From Opisthorchis felineus (taxonomy: Eukaryota > Platyhelminthes > Trematoda > Opisthorchiida > Opisthorchiidae), in NCBI GenBank assembly GCA_004794785.1, contig SJOL01006490.1, positions 948,847 through 1,012,846 of the forward strand: 64,000 bases of DNA. Reading direction: 5' to 3'. A program made the translations under genes and the position numbers. Of the stretch, positions 1 through 13,415 are shown piece after piece; the stretch's first letter is position 1; each line of letters begins with the position of its first letter. The notes under the pieces are model-generated. The model searched no databases and was not told the DNA's origin. It saw only the letters and a list, made by a program, of their open reading frames with translations.

Positions 1-2414
1 GTGTAACGGTGGGTACTACTGATGACGCATGCGAGTAGTATGTGTGTTCTCGTAACTTCGCCTTGATCTAATGGAAGGTGGGATTTATTACGGAATTTGT
101 GGAACTACTTTGCAGTTTTTGCTTGCAATTGTGCGATAGTCAATGAATATCCAGGAGAGTTCAAGAAGACGCGTTCGAGAAGAAGATGGATATTCCGTTT
201 TTAAAAACAACATGCAAATGAGAGTTTAACCTTCCTGTCCAATAGTCTGTAACCGTTTAGTTGGCGTTTTCTAATAAACAACTCCGCAGCGAAGGGTTTC
301 CCTCCTTACACAGGTAGCTGGTTCAGCGCGAAAGTCGGGATCCTGCAACTAATTGTTAGAACCTGCAAGCGCCAAGGCACATTATCAAAAAACGCCGCGC
401 ATCCGGAATGGTTGTAGAAGTTGGGGAATTTGGTGTCCTGCGGCTAGCGCTGAAGCCGAAAGCATCTTCTAAGTATTAAGGTGATGAGCGAATTCCGTAC
501 CTCTTTACCCGCCTAGCTTTTTGGTGGGAGCCGGACCTTAATCTCGCAAAAAGCTTGACGATGTCAGCAAACTGATGTGCCCAGAGTTGGGACAACTGTG
601 CCTTACTGTACTTGGTTGTAAAGTTATAGGTGAAATATCTTGGCCCTTTACAAGGTTTCCGCAACTACTAACCGGTTTCCATCTCGGGTGAGGAGAATTG
701 AGGAGCAAAAGGAGTAAATGTCGAATTCATGAAAAAGAACCCGTTTGGGATTTTGATTGGATACACAGCTTTTAATGAGTGAGAGTCAAGAGAGTCTCTC
801 CATGACATCAAATTAGATCTACCGAGGTCAACAGATATATGGGCGATGAATAAACGAATTCCGTACTTGCAGGAACATAAGTTGGCCGTTTTAGTAAGAG
901 ACTAGGAGGACCGCCTAGAAAGCACGAAAGTCATGTTTGGATCACTATAATTATGGACTTGCGAGGGGAGCCTATGCCAGCGCCGTTTATCAATAAACAC
1001 GTTTGGCCCAATTCGGCTTTGAAAATGGGAGTAAGCGATATGAAAGATAGTTGCTGGCACATTGCGTTTACGAGTTATGCCAAGGATAGTGCCGTTTTAT
1101 GAGTTGTTCAAAATAAGATTTTTCGGGGCACCAAAAAGGATCCTATTTCAGATATTTTGTTCAAAATGCTGTGGGATTGAATAATTTAAGCCATGACGGT
1201 CAACGCCGTAGAACTGACTGCGAGACTTAGGACGAATAAACCGTCGCCGCCGTACAGGTCATCTTACGAAATAGTACACCTTGTGCACTTTTCAATCATA
1301 TTTTGAATCAAGGCTTGTTTCTTGTTGAGTAGAAACCAGAAAATTTGACGACAAATAAATATTAGTAAAGTAAAAGAAGGCCGCCTACTTAAGAACCCAC
1401 TGATTCAAAACAGGAAGTCCTGCAAGTCTTCAGATGGATCAAGAAGCCACTACGATGCTGTAAACCAGCTGATTGGTATCCCTCAGCGTGAAGTTTTGAG
1501 AAAGCAGAAATTGCCATGGGTGCAGTCTAAGAAGCGTTAGACAGAAGCAAAGGCGTTAAAGCGTGCCGTTTAAATTTCCAGCAAGTCCTCGACGTGGCTC
1601 TCGAAGTAAAGACCTTGGGAGATAGCATCTAGACTTCTGGGATGCGTGATTTCTTGCCAGACGGACGTTTTGCGCTCGAGGAGGATGGGAGGCACAAGCG
1701 GAGCCCTAAGCAGCCCGGTTTTGCGGAGGGCGTTGTTTCTGCCGTACGCCGCAAGAGATGAGCCGCTCCTGTTGATAAGTTTACTGAAAATAAGCAGATC
1801 GCGCACGGACTCTTCTTGCCGCACTGGATTGACTTTACCGATTAAAAGCCGATAGGAAATGATCATCGTACAATACAAGCATTTTTGAACTGGTCGTGGC
1901 AGATCCTTCGAGCTGATTGATTTGATCAGTGGGGCTAGGCGGAGAGCATAATGAAACAGAACGTCCCACTGCTTGTAACAGTCACTTTAATGCGTTGAAA
2001 TCGCATGTAAATTTCACCAGATACTCCCGAAGACAACACTGAGGCAACCAGACGACAGTATAAGGTACTTGTGTTTCTTTATAGGGCGTTTGTCTACCTT
2101 CACCTGGAATGTGGTTCTAGGCCCTAAAGCCTTACTTAAAAATGACGTAAACCTCGGCAGAAATTTAACGGTTTTTCACGCGCCTGCTTCTTGGACCAGC
2201 TGACAACGGCCATAAAAGTAGTTTTGGAAAGCCAAAAGTTTTCCTGGTAGAGCAAAATGAGGTTTAAAATCGGCATGACTATGTCGTTTAGCAGCGTAAC
2301 TGGACAAATAGATGTAGGGTTAGTTACCTCTGAAAGAAACCGAGTCGCATCGCTTAAGCGTGAACACCATAACCTGTTTACAGGTGAAAATTCAGATGAA
2401 TTCAGCGTTCACTA
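1..2414. other. Intergenic DNA, nothing recognised
   Basis: I see no gene, known repeat or RNA here. The few open frames (for example 1570-1878 on the minus strand) are short, overlap open frames on the other strand and resemble no family. From roughly position 700 the plus strand becomes rich in A and G. Confidence 0.5.
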
Positions 2415-2570
2415 GTAAAATGGTGACAACACGCTCAACTTATATGGCCGATATTCGGAGTTCAAACCCCTGTACAACCAATGATATGCGCTGAAGATGA
2501 GCTCTGATGAGTGCGAAACTCAAGTCCAGTGCTTTTACCTTTGGTGCAAACTAAGCAGAATAATCACGCC
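2415..2570 (+). repeat. SINE-like repeat, family B, older copy
   Basis: This stretch aligns by eye with 12165-12335 on the same strand. Both share a segment reading as a degenerate tRNA B box (around 2456-2470) followed by a block starting ATATGCGCTGA and running through GCGAAACTCAAGTCCAGTG. Substitutions are scattered across the alignment, so the copy is old. Two copies of a segment with a tRNA-like promoter in one window indicate a dispersed tRNA-derived SINE. No target duplication was identified. Confidence 0.55.
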
Positions 2571-5500
2571 AGGACGGGAGGATTACTGTTGAAACGACAG
2601 TATTGTGAGCGTAAAATCTAAAATACCCTGCTGAAAAACATCTGTTTAAATTATGATGTTTATTCCCAACTTGTGGGTGGCATGCCAATCAATCACATAT
2701 GCTTTTTATGCATGGTTTTTCTCCCACAACTCGATCGGTCGTTTAAAAACTACAGGAGACAAATTTACAGGTCAGGAGCAACAGTCATTTCAAGAACCGG
2801 CGTGCGAAATCACAGTTTACTGTCTTTCTATCCCACTCTACGTAATCGACCTTATTTCCGGATCACAATGGCACGTATGCTTCTCTCCAGCTGGTGTTAG
2901 TTAGCACTTGTTACTTTTGGGCGCGATTTTTTGCTTCCACAAGGTTGTTTATAACCATTCTAATAGTTGGTCAGTCTAACGACATTTTCTGGTGGTACAA
3001 ATTTTACCCTATTCTCCCTCTATATGTTTGGTTGCCTACCAGGCTGCTGGTGGTTTGCTACGAGCCTCACATTTGGTGCTGACCTAATATGGGGGCTCAA
3101 AAAGCTTCAGTTAACTTCTCAGGCACTGGACCTGGCCCAAACTATCAAGCACTGGCGCAACCACATATACTCCTTTTACTCATGGATGTTTATGATGTTG
3201 CAGCCCATGAAGATCCTTAGAGCTGCCGTGTGAGGGAAGCTACTTAAGTGTGGATATGATCTCAAGTTTCGGAAACCAAGCCCAAATGTGGTGATCTAGC
3301 GTAGCGAGTTGGAAGTTCGTAGGTTAACCAAAATGGGACATCTGAGTACAATAAACGCAGGGTCTGGTGCCAGTGGGACTATGGGGCCCCAGTGCAGGAA
3401 GATGGACGACCGTTACGGAACCTCTCAAAAACAAAGAAAAAAGAGGAGTAAGAAGGCCAAAAGTGAGGAGAGCTGGATTAGACTCGATTTTTACTGGGGG
3501 GGGGGACTGATGGAAACAAAGGAAGAGATGAAATCATGTGAGGCTTAGAAAAGACTTAAAGGAGCTCACCCTAAAAGAACAGCGTGTATTCGTTAGGGAA
3601 AATTCGTTTTTCTGCCGAGGAATGGGCTCAGATAGTAGTTCTGTGAAGACATCGAGAAGAGAACATTAGGAGAAAAGAAGTCAGTTACAGATTTGGCACT
3701 GGAGACCGGGTAGAAAGGGTAGGCGGGAAACTGCAGCCTGTCGCATTAATGCGTCGGGCGGCACAGGAAGCCTGCAATTAGCAGTCCTAACGACAACGGA
3801 TCAAACCAGAGTAAATTGCAACTTGCGCAGTACGACTGTTTGAGAAAGAAGGGATTTGGTGAACGAACACTGTATGTTCTACGGGGAAGTTTTGCACAGG
3901 TGAGCAAACTGTTAGGTTAACGAGCAAACAACCCCATCATGGATGTAACAAATCAGCGAAAGATGCGGACTAGGCAGTGCAAACGGTCAAGGAAATGACT
4001 TGTGGTTACAAGTAGCTTTTGTGCGATGACCGCGTGACAGGTTCGTCTAAAAAGCTGACAATGTCGGCAACCAATGACCAGAATTCGCGCTCCAGGAAAA
4101 ACAGCGATTGACGGGCCCCATGAAGTTAAGTTCTCTGAAAATGACACCTGAGAGGGTTGATACGGCCTGGCACTTTGAAAAACACGAGAAACTCCGGGGC
4201 AAGGGGTCCTTTGGGGCAGGAAATCGACGTAACAGTAAAAGCCATGTGGGCTTATAGCTGGATCATTAGCTTCTAATTTTTACCTATCTCGGTTGCACCC
4301 GTCTACCAGAAAGACTGGTCGTGGGTGGTTGAGTTAGTGATAACGCTAGTGTGCAGCAACAACAGCAGAAAACAAAACAACCATTCTAAATAACCTTGTA
4401 AAAGCTGAAATTAAAACGTGCTATTGATTGTTGAACTTGCCTGAGAGGAAGGAAAACACGATAAAAACCAGTAAAAGGTGTCCCGGGACTCGAAGTAGCC
4501 TACTCAATGTATAATGCGGTAGCCAGGGGCAGCTGTTTGATGGCGTGACCTATAATGCAATATAATAGCAGAATACTTTCACCGGGTAGGAACTGTCTCA
4601 GGGTGGCTGGCAAGATCAAGGAGTCAAATAACGACCATATGAATATCTGGCTCATCAGTTTGGATAGTAATGCAGGGGGTAGCGGTGGATTCTTAGAAAG
4701 CGGTCATAACTAGACAAACCGAAATTAAATTGAATACTGTGACTGGCGGTAAGATATCTACTCTGTATTCGGGAGTATCAGTAGCCAGCTGATTTGTGAT
4801 AAACTGGGGAATAAGGCTAAGCGAAGGTCAGGGAACAGGGATAGACAGTGATGGAGAGCCGAAGGTACATAGCCTGGCGTCATGAAAAAGGTTCAGGGGA
4901 AACTAACTTTCGTGGGCCATGACAGAAAGACTGCCGAGTGGCTCGGAGAAACAGAATCTCCGAACAAGGGGAGGCGGCCCGGTAGCATGGTTACCACCCG
5001 TTTAACAGGAAATATTTGAAGTGATAAGTAATTCCAAGATAAAGGTTACGGAACTTTGGACGCTTATGTATTTTTGAGCCGCCTGTCCAGGCAATTGGTA
5101 CTGTCAGGCCAAGTAGGTTGTGTGTATGATACTGAGGAAATACTACAACAAGTTATTTAAACATGTTTTGAGTGCTCTAGGTTTTGGGAGTACGGTGCTT
5201 TTGTCTAAAGATTTGAGGCACAACAACACTATCAAAGACTACCAGGATACCAAAAAATAGAACATGAAGGCTTGCAAGAAGCTTAAGGGTCGAGGTGGGT
5301 TCCCGCACATAAAAATTATGCAGCCGTCAACAAGATTATTGTTACTGGGTTCTAGTCACGCATGGTTTAAATGAGCTGAGACAAGGTTTCTACAGCTGGA
5401 CGTGCCAGTGATTGTAAGCAAGATTAGGGGGCGGGATTTTCCACATAGATTAGGGACTTAAAACTGTAAGCAAGTAAAGGATTCGCAGGGGACAAGTATA

Positions 5501-5950
5501 TGAAAGGGTACAAGTTGGGTAAAAACCAAGAGACAGGTGACCATGGAAAGCTGGTGGTACCGCAGGGAGAGACGAATAATAGGGCTAAGTATATTACGCA
5601 AAGAGAGAAGGCTGCTAATCGCATCCAGCTTCTACAATATATATGAGTGATTTCAAAAAAGTTTTCTCGGGTACGTACGGGACCAGTGTGTGAACAAAGA
5701 GCAGCTCACCGATTACCGCTATGCCTGATGAACATAGCCCCATTAAATGTGACGACAGCCCGGAAATCGAAATTCTAGTGAGTATTTGTTAATGAGAGGC
5801 AACATTAGGAATTAAAGGAAATGTGGTGTGGTGGGAAAGCTTCCAGCACAAGACCGAGAATGAAAAGGACAAAAAAGGCAGAGGAGGAGATGCGATTAGC
5901 TGCCTGCCTTAGTATGAAGTGTCGCCGCAGCCTGTTGTCTCAGGCCTCAT
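2571..5950. other. Intergenic DNA, purine-rich plus strand
   Basis: No gene recognised. The plus strand is rich in A and G from about 3300 to 5900, including a G run near 3497-3506. This composition produces basic, Lys/Arg/Glu-rich open frames such as 3309-3548, which I do not regard as a gene. The open frames at 2653-3233 overlap one another and resemble no known family. Confidence 0.5.
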
Positions 5951-8900
5951 CAGGCAGACCCGTTTGCTAGTCGAACAATGTAATATTTATGCATAAAAAA
6001 GGATGAGTGTTCTGTGGTTGAACCATATTTCTGTGGCCACAGTTCCCCCTGCAAAGTTCAGTCTGTGGTTCGTGAGCTTGGTAATTATTAGGTCCCCCAA
6101 GTGACTTGTCACAAAGGTCAGGAATAACGGCTAGCTACTAACAAGTGGTCATCTGTTTCGACAAATCATACATATGCGGCTTAGCCAGGAAGCCACGTCG
6201 ACCGTTAGTAGTCAGCTTGTTTGCTGAGCTTGGCAATTTTGTTGCGAACGTTTCACCGTCGGTTGAGGTGCCGTCGTCAATGCGGTGTCACCAAGAGGGT
6301 CGGAGTTGTGCGTCGGCGAGGTATGTTGAGTGGTTTTGCCCAAGTGTTTGTATTGGTTGTTCCAGTGTGCAGAGTACTATTAATCCCGTTCTGACTGGTC
6401 GGCGTCCAGGAGACCTACGAGCTTGGCTCCTCCAGTTCATACCCATGGGTTTCGTGGGTATGGTTCCGCGATTGACTCTGTCATCTGATCCGTTTGTCCA
6501 ATGCTCGGTTGCGTAATCCGTAGAGGGGCATAGGTTGGGTTCAATTTACCAAGTTGGTTGATTTAGACCACCATGGATTACCATCCTTCCAAAATTCTTT
6601 TACGCTTTTTGTACCTCCGCGTGCCAGGATCTCTGCCCATATTAGATTGAAATGGTGAATTCCTTGATCTTTGGCTACCAAAAGTAACTAAGCCACCGGC
6701 ATGTCTCCTATATCCAAATCCGACTACTGTTATCTTGTCCGGTTTTTCATGATGTGGCACTGAACTGACGTGGGCGTCACCGATAGTCTACTCAAAACTT
6801 CAGTTCACCTACTACCTCAAAGTATCGGCTGTGCATCGGCCGGCGTTGCTACTTCACCTATTAAAATGGTCGTTCAGTTATTCACCGATTCACCGGTTTA
6901 CAAGAAATTGTTGGACCTTCCTGTTGGACTCTTAGACTGACGAAATGCTACACAAGATCAAGGCTTTTGCCCAAGCTAATGAGGTCAGGTTTGATCTCAG
7001 CCCATATAATCCTACGTACTGGTGGGCTGGTGGGATACAATTTCAGCGTAGCTGCCCGACGTTGGTAGATGTAAAAATATGCATTCAAACTAAATTGCCC
7101 ATCACATAGACCTTATCAAGGAAACGGTTGTTGCTTCATATGAAGAAGTACAAAACGGCCACTGAATGAATTGAAATACTTGTGACTATGCGGCCGACTT
7201 ACACTCACTTGTCTAACGATGACTTTTAGAATACGTGGATGGTCTTAAAGATGCACACTTGTGGAGCAGATGAGTGAAATGCTATGCCAACACAATCACC
7301 TGATATCCTCGGAGAAAAAGACGTGCGCCCATCCAGTATTACTCTACTAATAAGGTAACCATGACTGTGTTGGCTGGCGGTATTTTGGTGGACCAGTCGC
7401 CACCAGTTGATGCATTGGTGTTAGTCGATTTACGAAACAGCACGAATCAGTGCAGCTTCAATCAAAAGCGTTATAAAAGTGGAACCGCTGGACCAAAGTC
7501 CGTCATTTATTCAATTTTAGAGAACCTGGTTACATCACTTTATTTGTCGACCACTTATAACGTCACCTTGGTTTTACCCTCACTCTGACTTAACTTTTGG
7601 GGCTAAATTGAGTTAAACACTACTAGTGGTAAGATGGAAGTTTCACCAAACTGCTTATCAATTCGGTGTGAGAATAAGAAATAAGAACTATGAGAGGTGA
7701 ACTTGCATGTGAAACTCTTGACAGAAAAATGTTTGAAATTTATTGAACACGGTTTCGGAAGAACAATGTACCGGAAAAAATTCGAACGTACGGACCAAGA
7801 ATACTCTTTTGATGATAGCAAAAAGAAACAACAGTACCGATCGAAATTTACACGTATTGAGCACCACACTCTACTTAAAAGCACGCATGCATGTGCTGGA
7901 TTTCGGAGAACGATGAATGCATTTTTGAAGCATGAAATTTTAATGCTTTACTGCTCAGTGTGATACGGCTAGTGATGATCTGCAATCGACAGACCTTTGA
8001 CTGACAAAGGGGTAGCTTTGGATTTGCAGGTGCCATAAATGCTGAGTTGGTTGTCCTCAGTTGTTCCACATATTGCGTACTTTGTTTTGGATTTAATCTC
8101 TTAGTAATCGTCAAATCCAGCCCAGAGGTTTTTCGACCGAAAAGGATGTGTAACAAAACTAACAAAACCGACTATCTGAAGGACTGTTTTGCGTATTTTC
8201 AACTTTGCTACTAAACGCGAGTCACCAAGTGAAAGGCAGTCTTGAGAGTATGTACAAGATCTATGAAATGGCTTCATAAGTTCCGTCTGAGAGGAAACTC
8301 TGAACAAGGACCGATGTTGTAACATTCAATCAGGACTGGCTCGAAATGTCTAGCCTTTAGGAATCATTTGTAGATAGTTGCTAAATTTGTAGAATTTTTA
8401 TTTCTTCCACTCTCTTTTAGACAAACCTTCTTCTTGGTTATTCAACACCAAAGTGGGAGAGTACTGAACTCAAGGGGTCAACTGACGTTACGGTAATGGT
8501 GAATTCGTCTTTATTTCAGCCGAGGAATGTGACTGAACGCATGCGCTCGCATCCATTTTGAATTCGCTTCATACTACTTAGTTCTAGTCTGTATTTATCA
8601 TTCCATTTGGCCTTTCAGTTATGATTGCTTATTAGCCGGCACGTTTTATACTTCGGCTCAAGTTGTAACTTAAATGCTGTCAAAGTTGGACACATACTGC
8701 CGATTGCTCCATGCCTCTACAAGAACAAATTCACCATAACGAATAAATGCTGCCCAAAGTATTCCCTAGATGCGCCCTCATCCTGAAAAAGAGCATCAAG
8801 TTATAGTAAAACACTAATTTTCTTTTGTTACAAGGCTAACTAATTATCTAGCTGCTTGCATACCGGACAATCTCGATCGGATTGAGTTGAGGCTTCAAGA

Positions 8901-11424
8901 CCAGATACGGAATTTCAAGACACACATTACTACTACACATGAAAATTCAAACCTAAGTAAATAATATGGTATTTTACCCGGAAATTGTCAGCCAATAAAT
9001 AGCGTCACCTGAAATAGGCAGGTATCTACCGATCAAATTTCATATTTGCGAAAAGTGTGTTCCGTCGCAGTTCTCCGTGAACCAGTTCGATGACATTTTG
9101 GTAACATTCTTTCTCCACAATCCCAGTTGTTGTTTCGCTTGGTCAGTCCCTAGCATAGTAACAAAATCGGGATAACTTGGTTTTCCTCGAGTATCGAAAT
9201 TCACGGATGACACTGTGCAGTTTCTCCGTTGACTGTGATGACAGAGTCATCCAAACAGTCAGACTGTGGTGCGATTTGAAGCTTCTGAACGACCTTCAAC
9301 ACCCAACACAGTCATGATTACCTGTCAGACTGAGAGAACGGCTGAGAAGGTTTAGCCAGATTTTTAATACGTAAATCTTACATCATAAGCGGATTGATTT
9401 AAAAAAGTTTGCTTTACAACTGTCGGATTTGGGAACTTTGCAGCAGCGATAGCCTTCACTATTCCATCGGTGTTCAGCCGAGCGGAACAAGTCAAAATCT
9501 ATGGGCCAGATTTGTTAAACCAACTTGCCATTTATTGTTTTTCCTAAGGAGTGCTACCTTTTAAATAGGAAACTTCGAAAGTTGGTGACTTATCTAAATA
9601 ATCAAATGGTTAGGACATGGACTGGTTGAAGATCTACATCAATGGGCCTGCACTGATGGGACATGTGGGTGTGCAATACAGTTTTGTTTTATCCCATATT
9701 CCTGACACTGGACAGACGTTTGAAGTTTTAACTGCCTTTAGGCTAATCCGTAAAGTAAAAGCCAAGGTGCTGAAGCAATTGGCGTCCGTATTCTTAAAAC
9801 TAAACTTTGTGTACGGAGACGTTTCGTGCAGACGTTCAGACGCTCAGTCACTTGTCTGCCTAACGTGACCCACCGGTCTTGACTGCTGTTCCGGATTTTA
9901 ACGAGACTGACGTTTACACACAGTTTTGAGAATTTTTTTAAAAATATGTACCTGATGCAGTTGATGACATCTAAAAAACATCGCTTTTGCTTGAATGACC
10001 TTGTTCTTATTCTATCATTCTATGATAATACTTCATCAGAGTACTTTAGAGGAAATTCATTAATTGAGTCTTATTTTGACGGGTAGTTGCACCAGCTGCG
10101 CTGCCATAGAACGGTAGTTTTTTCGTGTACTAAATATAACTTGCCTTCAAAGAAAAGCAAAAGATGGTCTTTCAAAGGACTACTTCACCGCAGGATCTAA
10201 TGAGTAATATTCAGAAGAATGCTCCCTTGGCCGAAAATTTCCCTTGTAAGCAGCTGGGCAGAGGAACGCCTTTCATCAACAGTAAAACTGTTTCCAATTT
10301 GATTTTCAGCTAACAGGATGGCTCTAATGATATTCTTGTACAAGTAAAAAGTTACCAGTAAGGACGAACTACTCGATTTCTTGGGTGTTTATTGTTCAGG
10401 GTATATTCCTCTTAAAATGCATCAATAATTGCGCTGACGCATTTGTGGAATTACTGGCTCATTGAAGATGAGTGCAAATACCTCGGCGGACCGCTCATGT
10501 AGTAATCCGACATTAAACTCATAATATTATCTGTAACCATCTGGCTTCGTCCGAAATCCCGGGAATGAGTGCCATCAAGAAGGTAAAAAACGCTTATTAT
10601 TCCGGAAGCGAGATCACTGAATGTGTGAATTACGGTATGTGGCAATTTGAAGTGTTCAACCTATTACATTACCGTGGAAGTTGGTGACACCCCTGATTTA
10701 AAATATGTACCTAAGCTGAGAATCCCGCGTTGCTTTTGGAAAACTAGACAGATATTTCGGGAGAAAGTTTACTCGAGGGGAATCTCCTGGGCTGCTTGGC
10801 CACTTTTATTACAGGTTTAGTTCTTGGATCTATGTATATCATGGCTTGTCACATATATCAGGTTTTTCTATGGAGCACCATACAGTTCCCATCCCACCTT
10901 TTTTATATTCGGATAGCCTTCTATCAGTCGTATCTGATTATCATGCAGTGTATCACTTTTAGCTGAGATTAACTGCTTGCTGACTGTTCATTTCGACCTT
11001 AGGTACAAGTTAAAATCTAATTTCCAAGGATTCCACCAGAGGTAAAATTGAAAACTTCAATTTTTCTACCACAATTCTGAAAGCTTTACTTATTCTATGA
11101 AGGCAAGGTTTCAATTATCAATAGTGGAGAGGAACTAATTGTGCTGAGGTTCTACCGCATATTTTCCACTCAAGTAAGCGCAGTTGGATGCCTCTGAGAT
11201 TTTGCTCGGTATTCCTAGATCACAGCCACAATAGGCTCTGAACACTTTCAAATGGTACGGACCTATTTTAACGTATTCCTGTGGGACCCTAAAATTAATT
11301 TATGCCTCATTTAGAAGGATTACATAGTGATGACGAACTGTTTTTGTTGTCAAAGAGTGAAATAAATCCAGTGCACAAGCATTCATTTTTGCAGTCCATT
11401 CACCTACTGGCGCATGTGATGCAG
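5951..11424. other. Intergenic DNA, no gene recognised
   Basis: The purine bias ends near 6.0 kb and the plus strand becomes richer in T. A weak match to repeat family E (see 49195-49300) lies at about 6195-6310, with a GCGAACGTTTCACCGTCGG-like stretch. The open frame 6145-6516 overlaps that match and has no recognisable domain. Nothing else could be supported. Confidence 0.45.
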
Positions 11425-11625
11425 CCTAGATATACCACCGAGCTCGAGATGGCTCGGTGTTTAAGGAGAAGACTTACCAACCAGAAGGCCCGTGGTTCAA
11501 ACTCGATCTATGCATCTCGACTGCTCCCGTCTAAGCTTGGGCGACCTGGCAGTATCTCGGCACTCGTGATTCCTTCGGGTGACATGGAAGCTAGACACCA
11601 AAAAGGTGCTACAGATGAACCATGG
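11425..11625 (+). repeat. tRNA-derived SINE, family C
   Basis: A tRNA-like head carries a plausible A box (about 11447-11466) and a B box, GGTTCAAACTC, at 11494-11504. It is followed by a body that aligns with 23225-23335. Translated in one frame, it resembles the RGSN...SRLGxPGSI...RHxKGAT phrase I associate with hypothetical proteins in liver-fluke genomes, which are read-throughs of a repeat. The open frame 11302-11676 is therefore best explained as a SINE plus flank, not a gene. The link to flukes is from memory and unverified. Confidence 0.65.
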
Positions 11626-11883
11626 ATACATCATCCTATAAACGGAATCCCTAGGTTGCTTAAACATCACCACTGAGTATTTCTCTAATTTGCAGATCGA
11701 ATGAAATAGCGCTTCTAATAAGATTATAGAATTTGTTTTTTGGCATCAGGCATTCTATCCGTAGAAAGTATTTGTTGTTGGGGAAGTAGACTTTTAAATG
11801 AGTGTTTACGATAACAACACACATGATGTTCGTAATGTTGGTGAATTTGAGCCAACTTTTAGGGTTACGAAGTGGAATCTTGT

Positions 11884-11930
11884 CTTAGATATATATATCT
11901 AAGAAAGAGTACACTAAGAAAAAGTACACT
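11884..11930. repeat. Small palindrome and 15-bp tandem duplication
   Basis: Positions 11884-11903 form a perfect 20-bp palindrome centred on an AT run. It is followed immediately by two copies of a 15-bp unit (11901-11915 and 11916-11930) that differ at one base. No function is implied; it looks like local slippage. Confidence 0.7.
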
Positions 11931-12149
11931 AAATGATTGATGACAGTCACCAAGCAAATCAACACACTAACTACATGATGAAGTAACCTTACGACGTTCT
12001 CCTTGTTGTATACGTGTACATATAGTTCATTTGGCATCTATATACATCAAGTCAGTTTGAACAGTCCTCCTGCTGTCCTGACACGTAAGGCAATGTAATC
12101 ACACCACTCAAGCGTAAACGCCATCGCTTGTTCGGGCGTGATAATTCAG

Positions 12150-12340
12150 GTGCGTGCGGCTTGCGCTGGTGGATCAGTGGTAACAAGCTCCACTCGCGTG
12201 TCAGATGTCCGGAGTTCTAACTCTGGCACGGCCAAGGATATGCGCTGATGATGAGCTCTAATAAAAGCGAAACTCAAGTCCAGTGTCTCCCCTCTTTGTG
12301 TGGTCACCAGAATGATTGCACCAAAATAGGGGGGGGGGGA
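12150..12340 (+). repeat. SINE-like repeat, family B, with tRNA-type boxes
   Basis: This is the better preserved family B copy. An A-box-like TGGATCAGTGGT lies at about 12169-12180 and a B-box-like GGAGTTCTAACTC at 12211-12223. A body follows that aligns with 2490-2570. A run of about ten G follows near 12330. The minus-strand open frame 12146-12352 is a reading of this repeat, not a gene. The pattern fits a pol III-transcribed tRNA-derived SINE. Confidence 0.6.
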
Positions 12341-13415
12341 CAGTTTAAACAAACAAGTGGCATGGACGCGAGTTTTACGATTCCCGTAACCACCTAAAAA
12401 ATATATCTACATGTTTGTCGCCCATTTTCACGTTTTTATTGCGTGCAATTCTGGATCTACTGATTGCCACGTGAGAAATCCACAAGTTGGGCTACCCAGT
12501 GGAACTTTAACGAAGAAAGAGGAGAAAAAGGAGAAACGGAGACAAATTACCACAATTTATTACCACTTGTTCCACCCGGTGCTATTACTGATAATGACAA
12601 ATATGACGGTAAATTGGAATTACGTTAGCCATCGAAGGAATGAGTTCTTCTTCTACTCATACTGTTTCTTGGAGGAGTAAATGTAACTTGCTCCCGTAGT
12701 TACGCGATAACATGATTATATGGTCAGCTAGTCGCTCACAATAGGCCTCTGCGTGTCCGCTGGCCCCCAGTTTATATCGGCGTTAACAACTTACACGTAG
12801 TATCATATTCTACTGCGCGCAAACCCGATGTGGTTTATTGACTATGTGCAGGAGTCCAGTGGATAAACCGCTACTAACCGGCTAACTGGTCCCAGATAAC
12901 AGACAGCCTTTGAAAGAGGCCGGGCTTCACTCAGTTTGATATAGGTTCATTACACAGGACACATTCATTTTCTTCATTCTTTCCGACGGACACAACAGCA
13001 TCTAACGTCGGAATGACACATAAAAAGTACAGAAAGAATCCACAAACGTTCGTAGAGAAACAATTATCTTCCCTGATTCACCACCAGTCTTTCGGAAAGC
13101 CAACGCACCTTTTGCGCTATCTCACAGCACTGTCCAAGCTGTCATCTTACGAAAGCATAATAATTCACAGAAGCCAAGTCTACCCTGTGCCTATAAATGA
13201 CCATAGTGAGTGATGTGTGCTCCAGTCAGTAAGCTTGAGAAAGTTAGGCAAATGCTCCCGGATAAAGACTAGGACGGGAATATCAACGGATGACGATAGC
13301 CCTAAACTTTTGGCATAACAGAAAACAAAACAATACACCATTTTTTATAGGATGAGAAAATGCACTGAAAAGTCAAACGACAGATAATGTAATTGTCCAA
13401 AAGCGGACTGTACAT
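12341..13415. other. Spacer downstream of the first tubulin gene
   Basis: No gene recognised. The 3' untranslated region of the minus-strand tubulin gene ending at 13416 must lie in the right part of this interval. I see no canonical AATAAA on the minus strand in the first 120 bases after the stop; ATAAAA-like sequence is present near 13345. Confidence 0.45.

Noticed and set aside
6145..6516. 123-codon frame on the plus strand
   Set aside because: No recognisable domain, no clear start, and it overlaps a weak family E match.
11302..11676. 124-codon open frame
   Set aside because: Most of it reads through a tRNA-derived SINE copy; no domain remains.
12146..12352. 68-codon minus-strand frame
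   Set aside because: It coincides with SINE family B and a G run.
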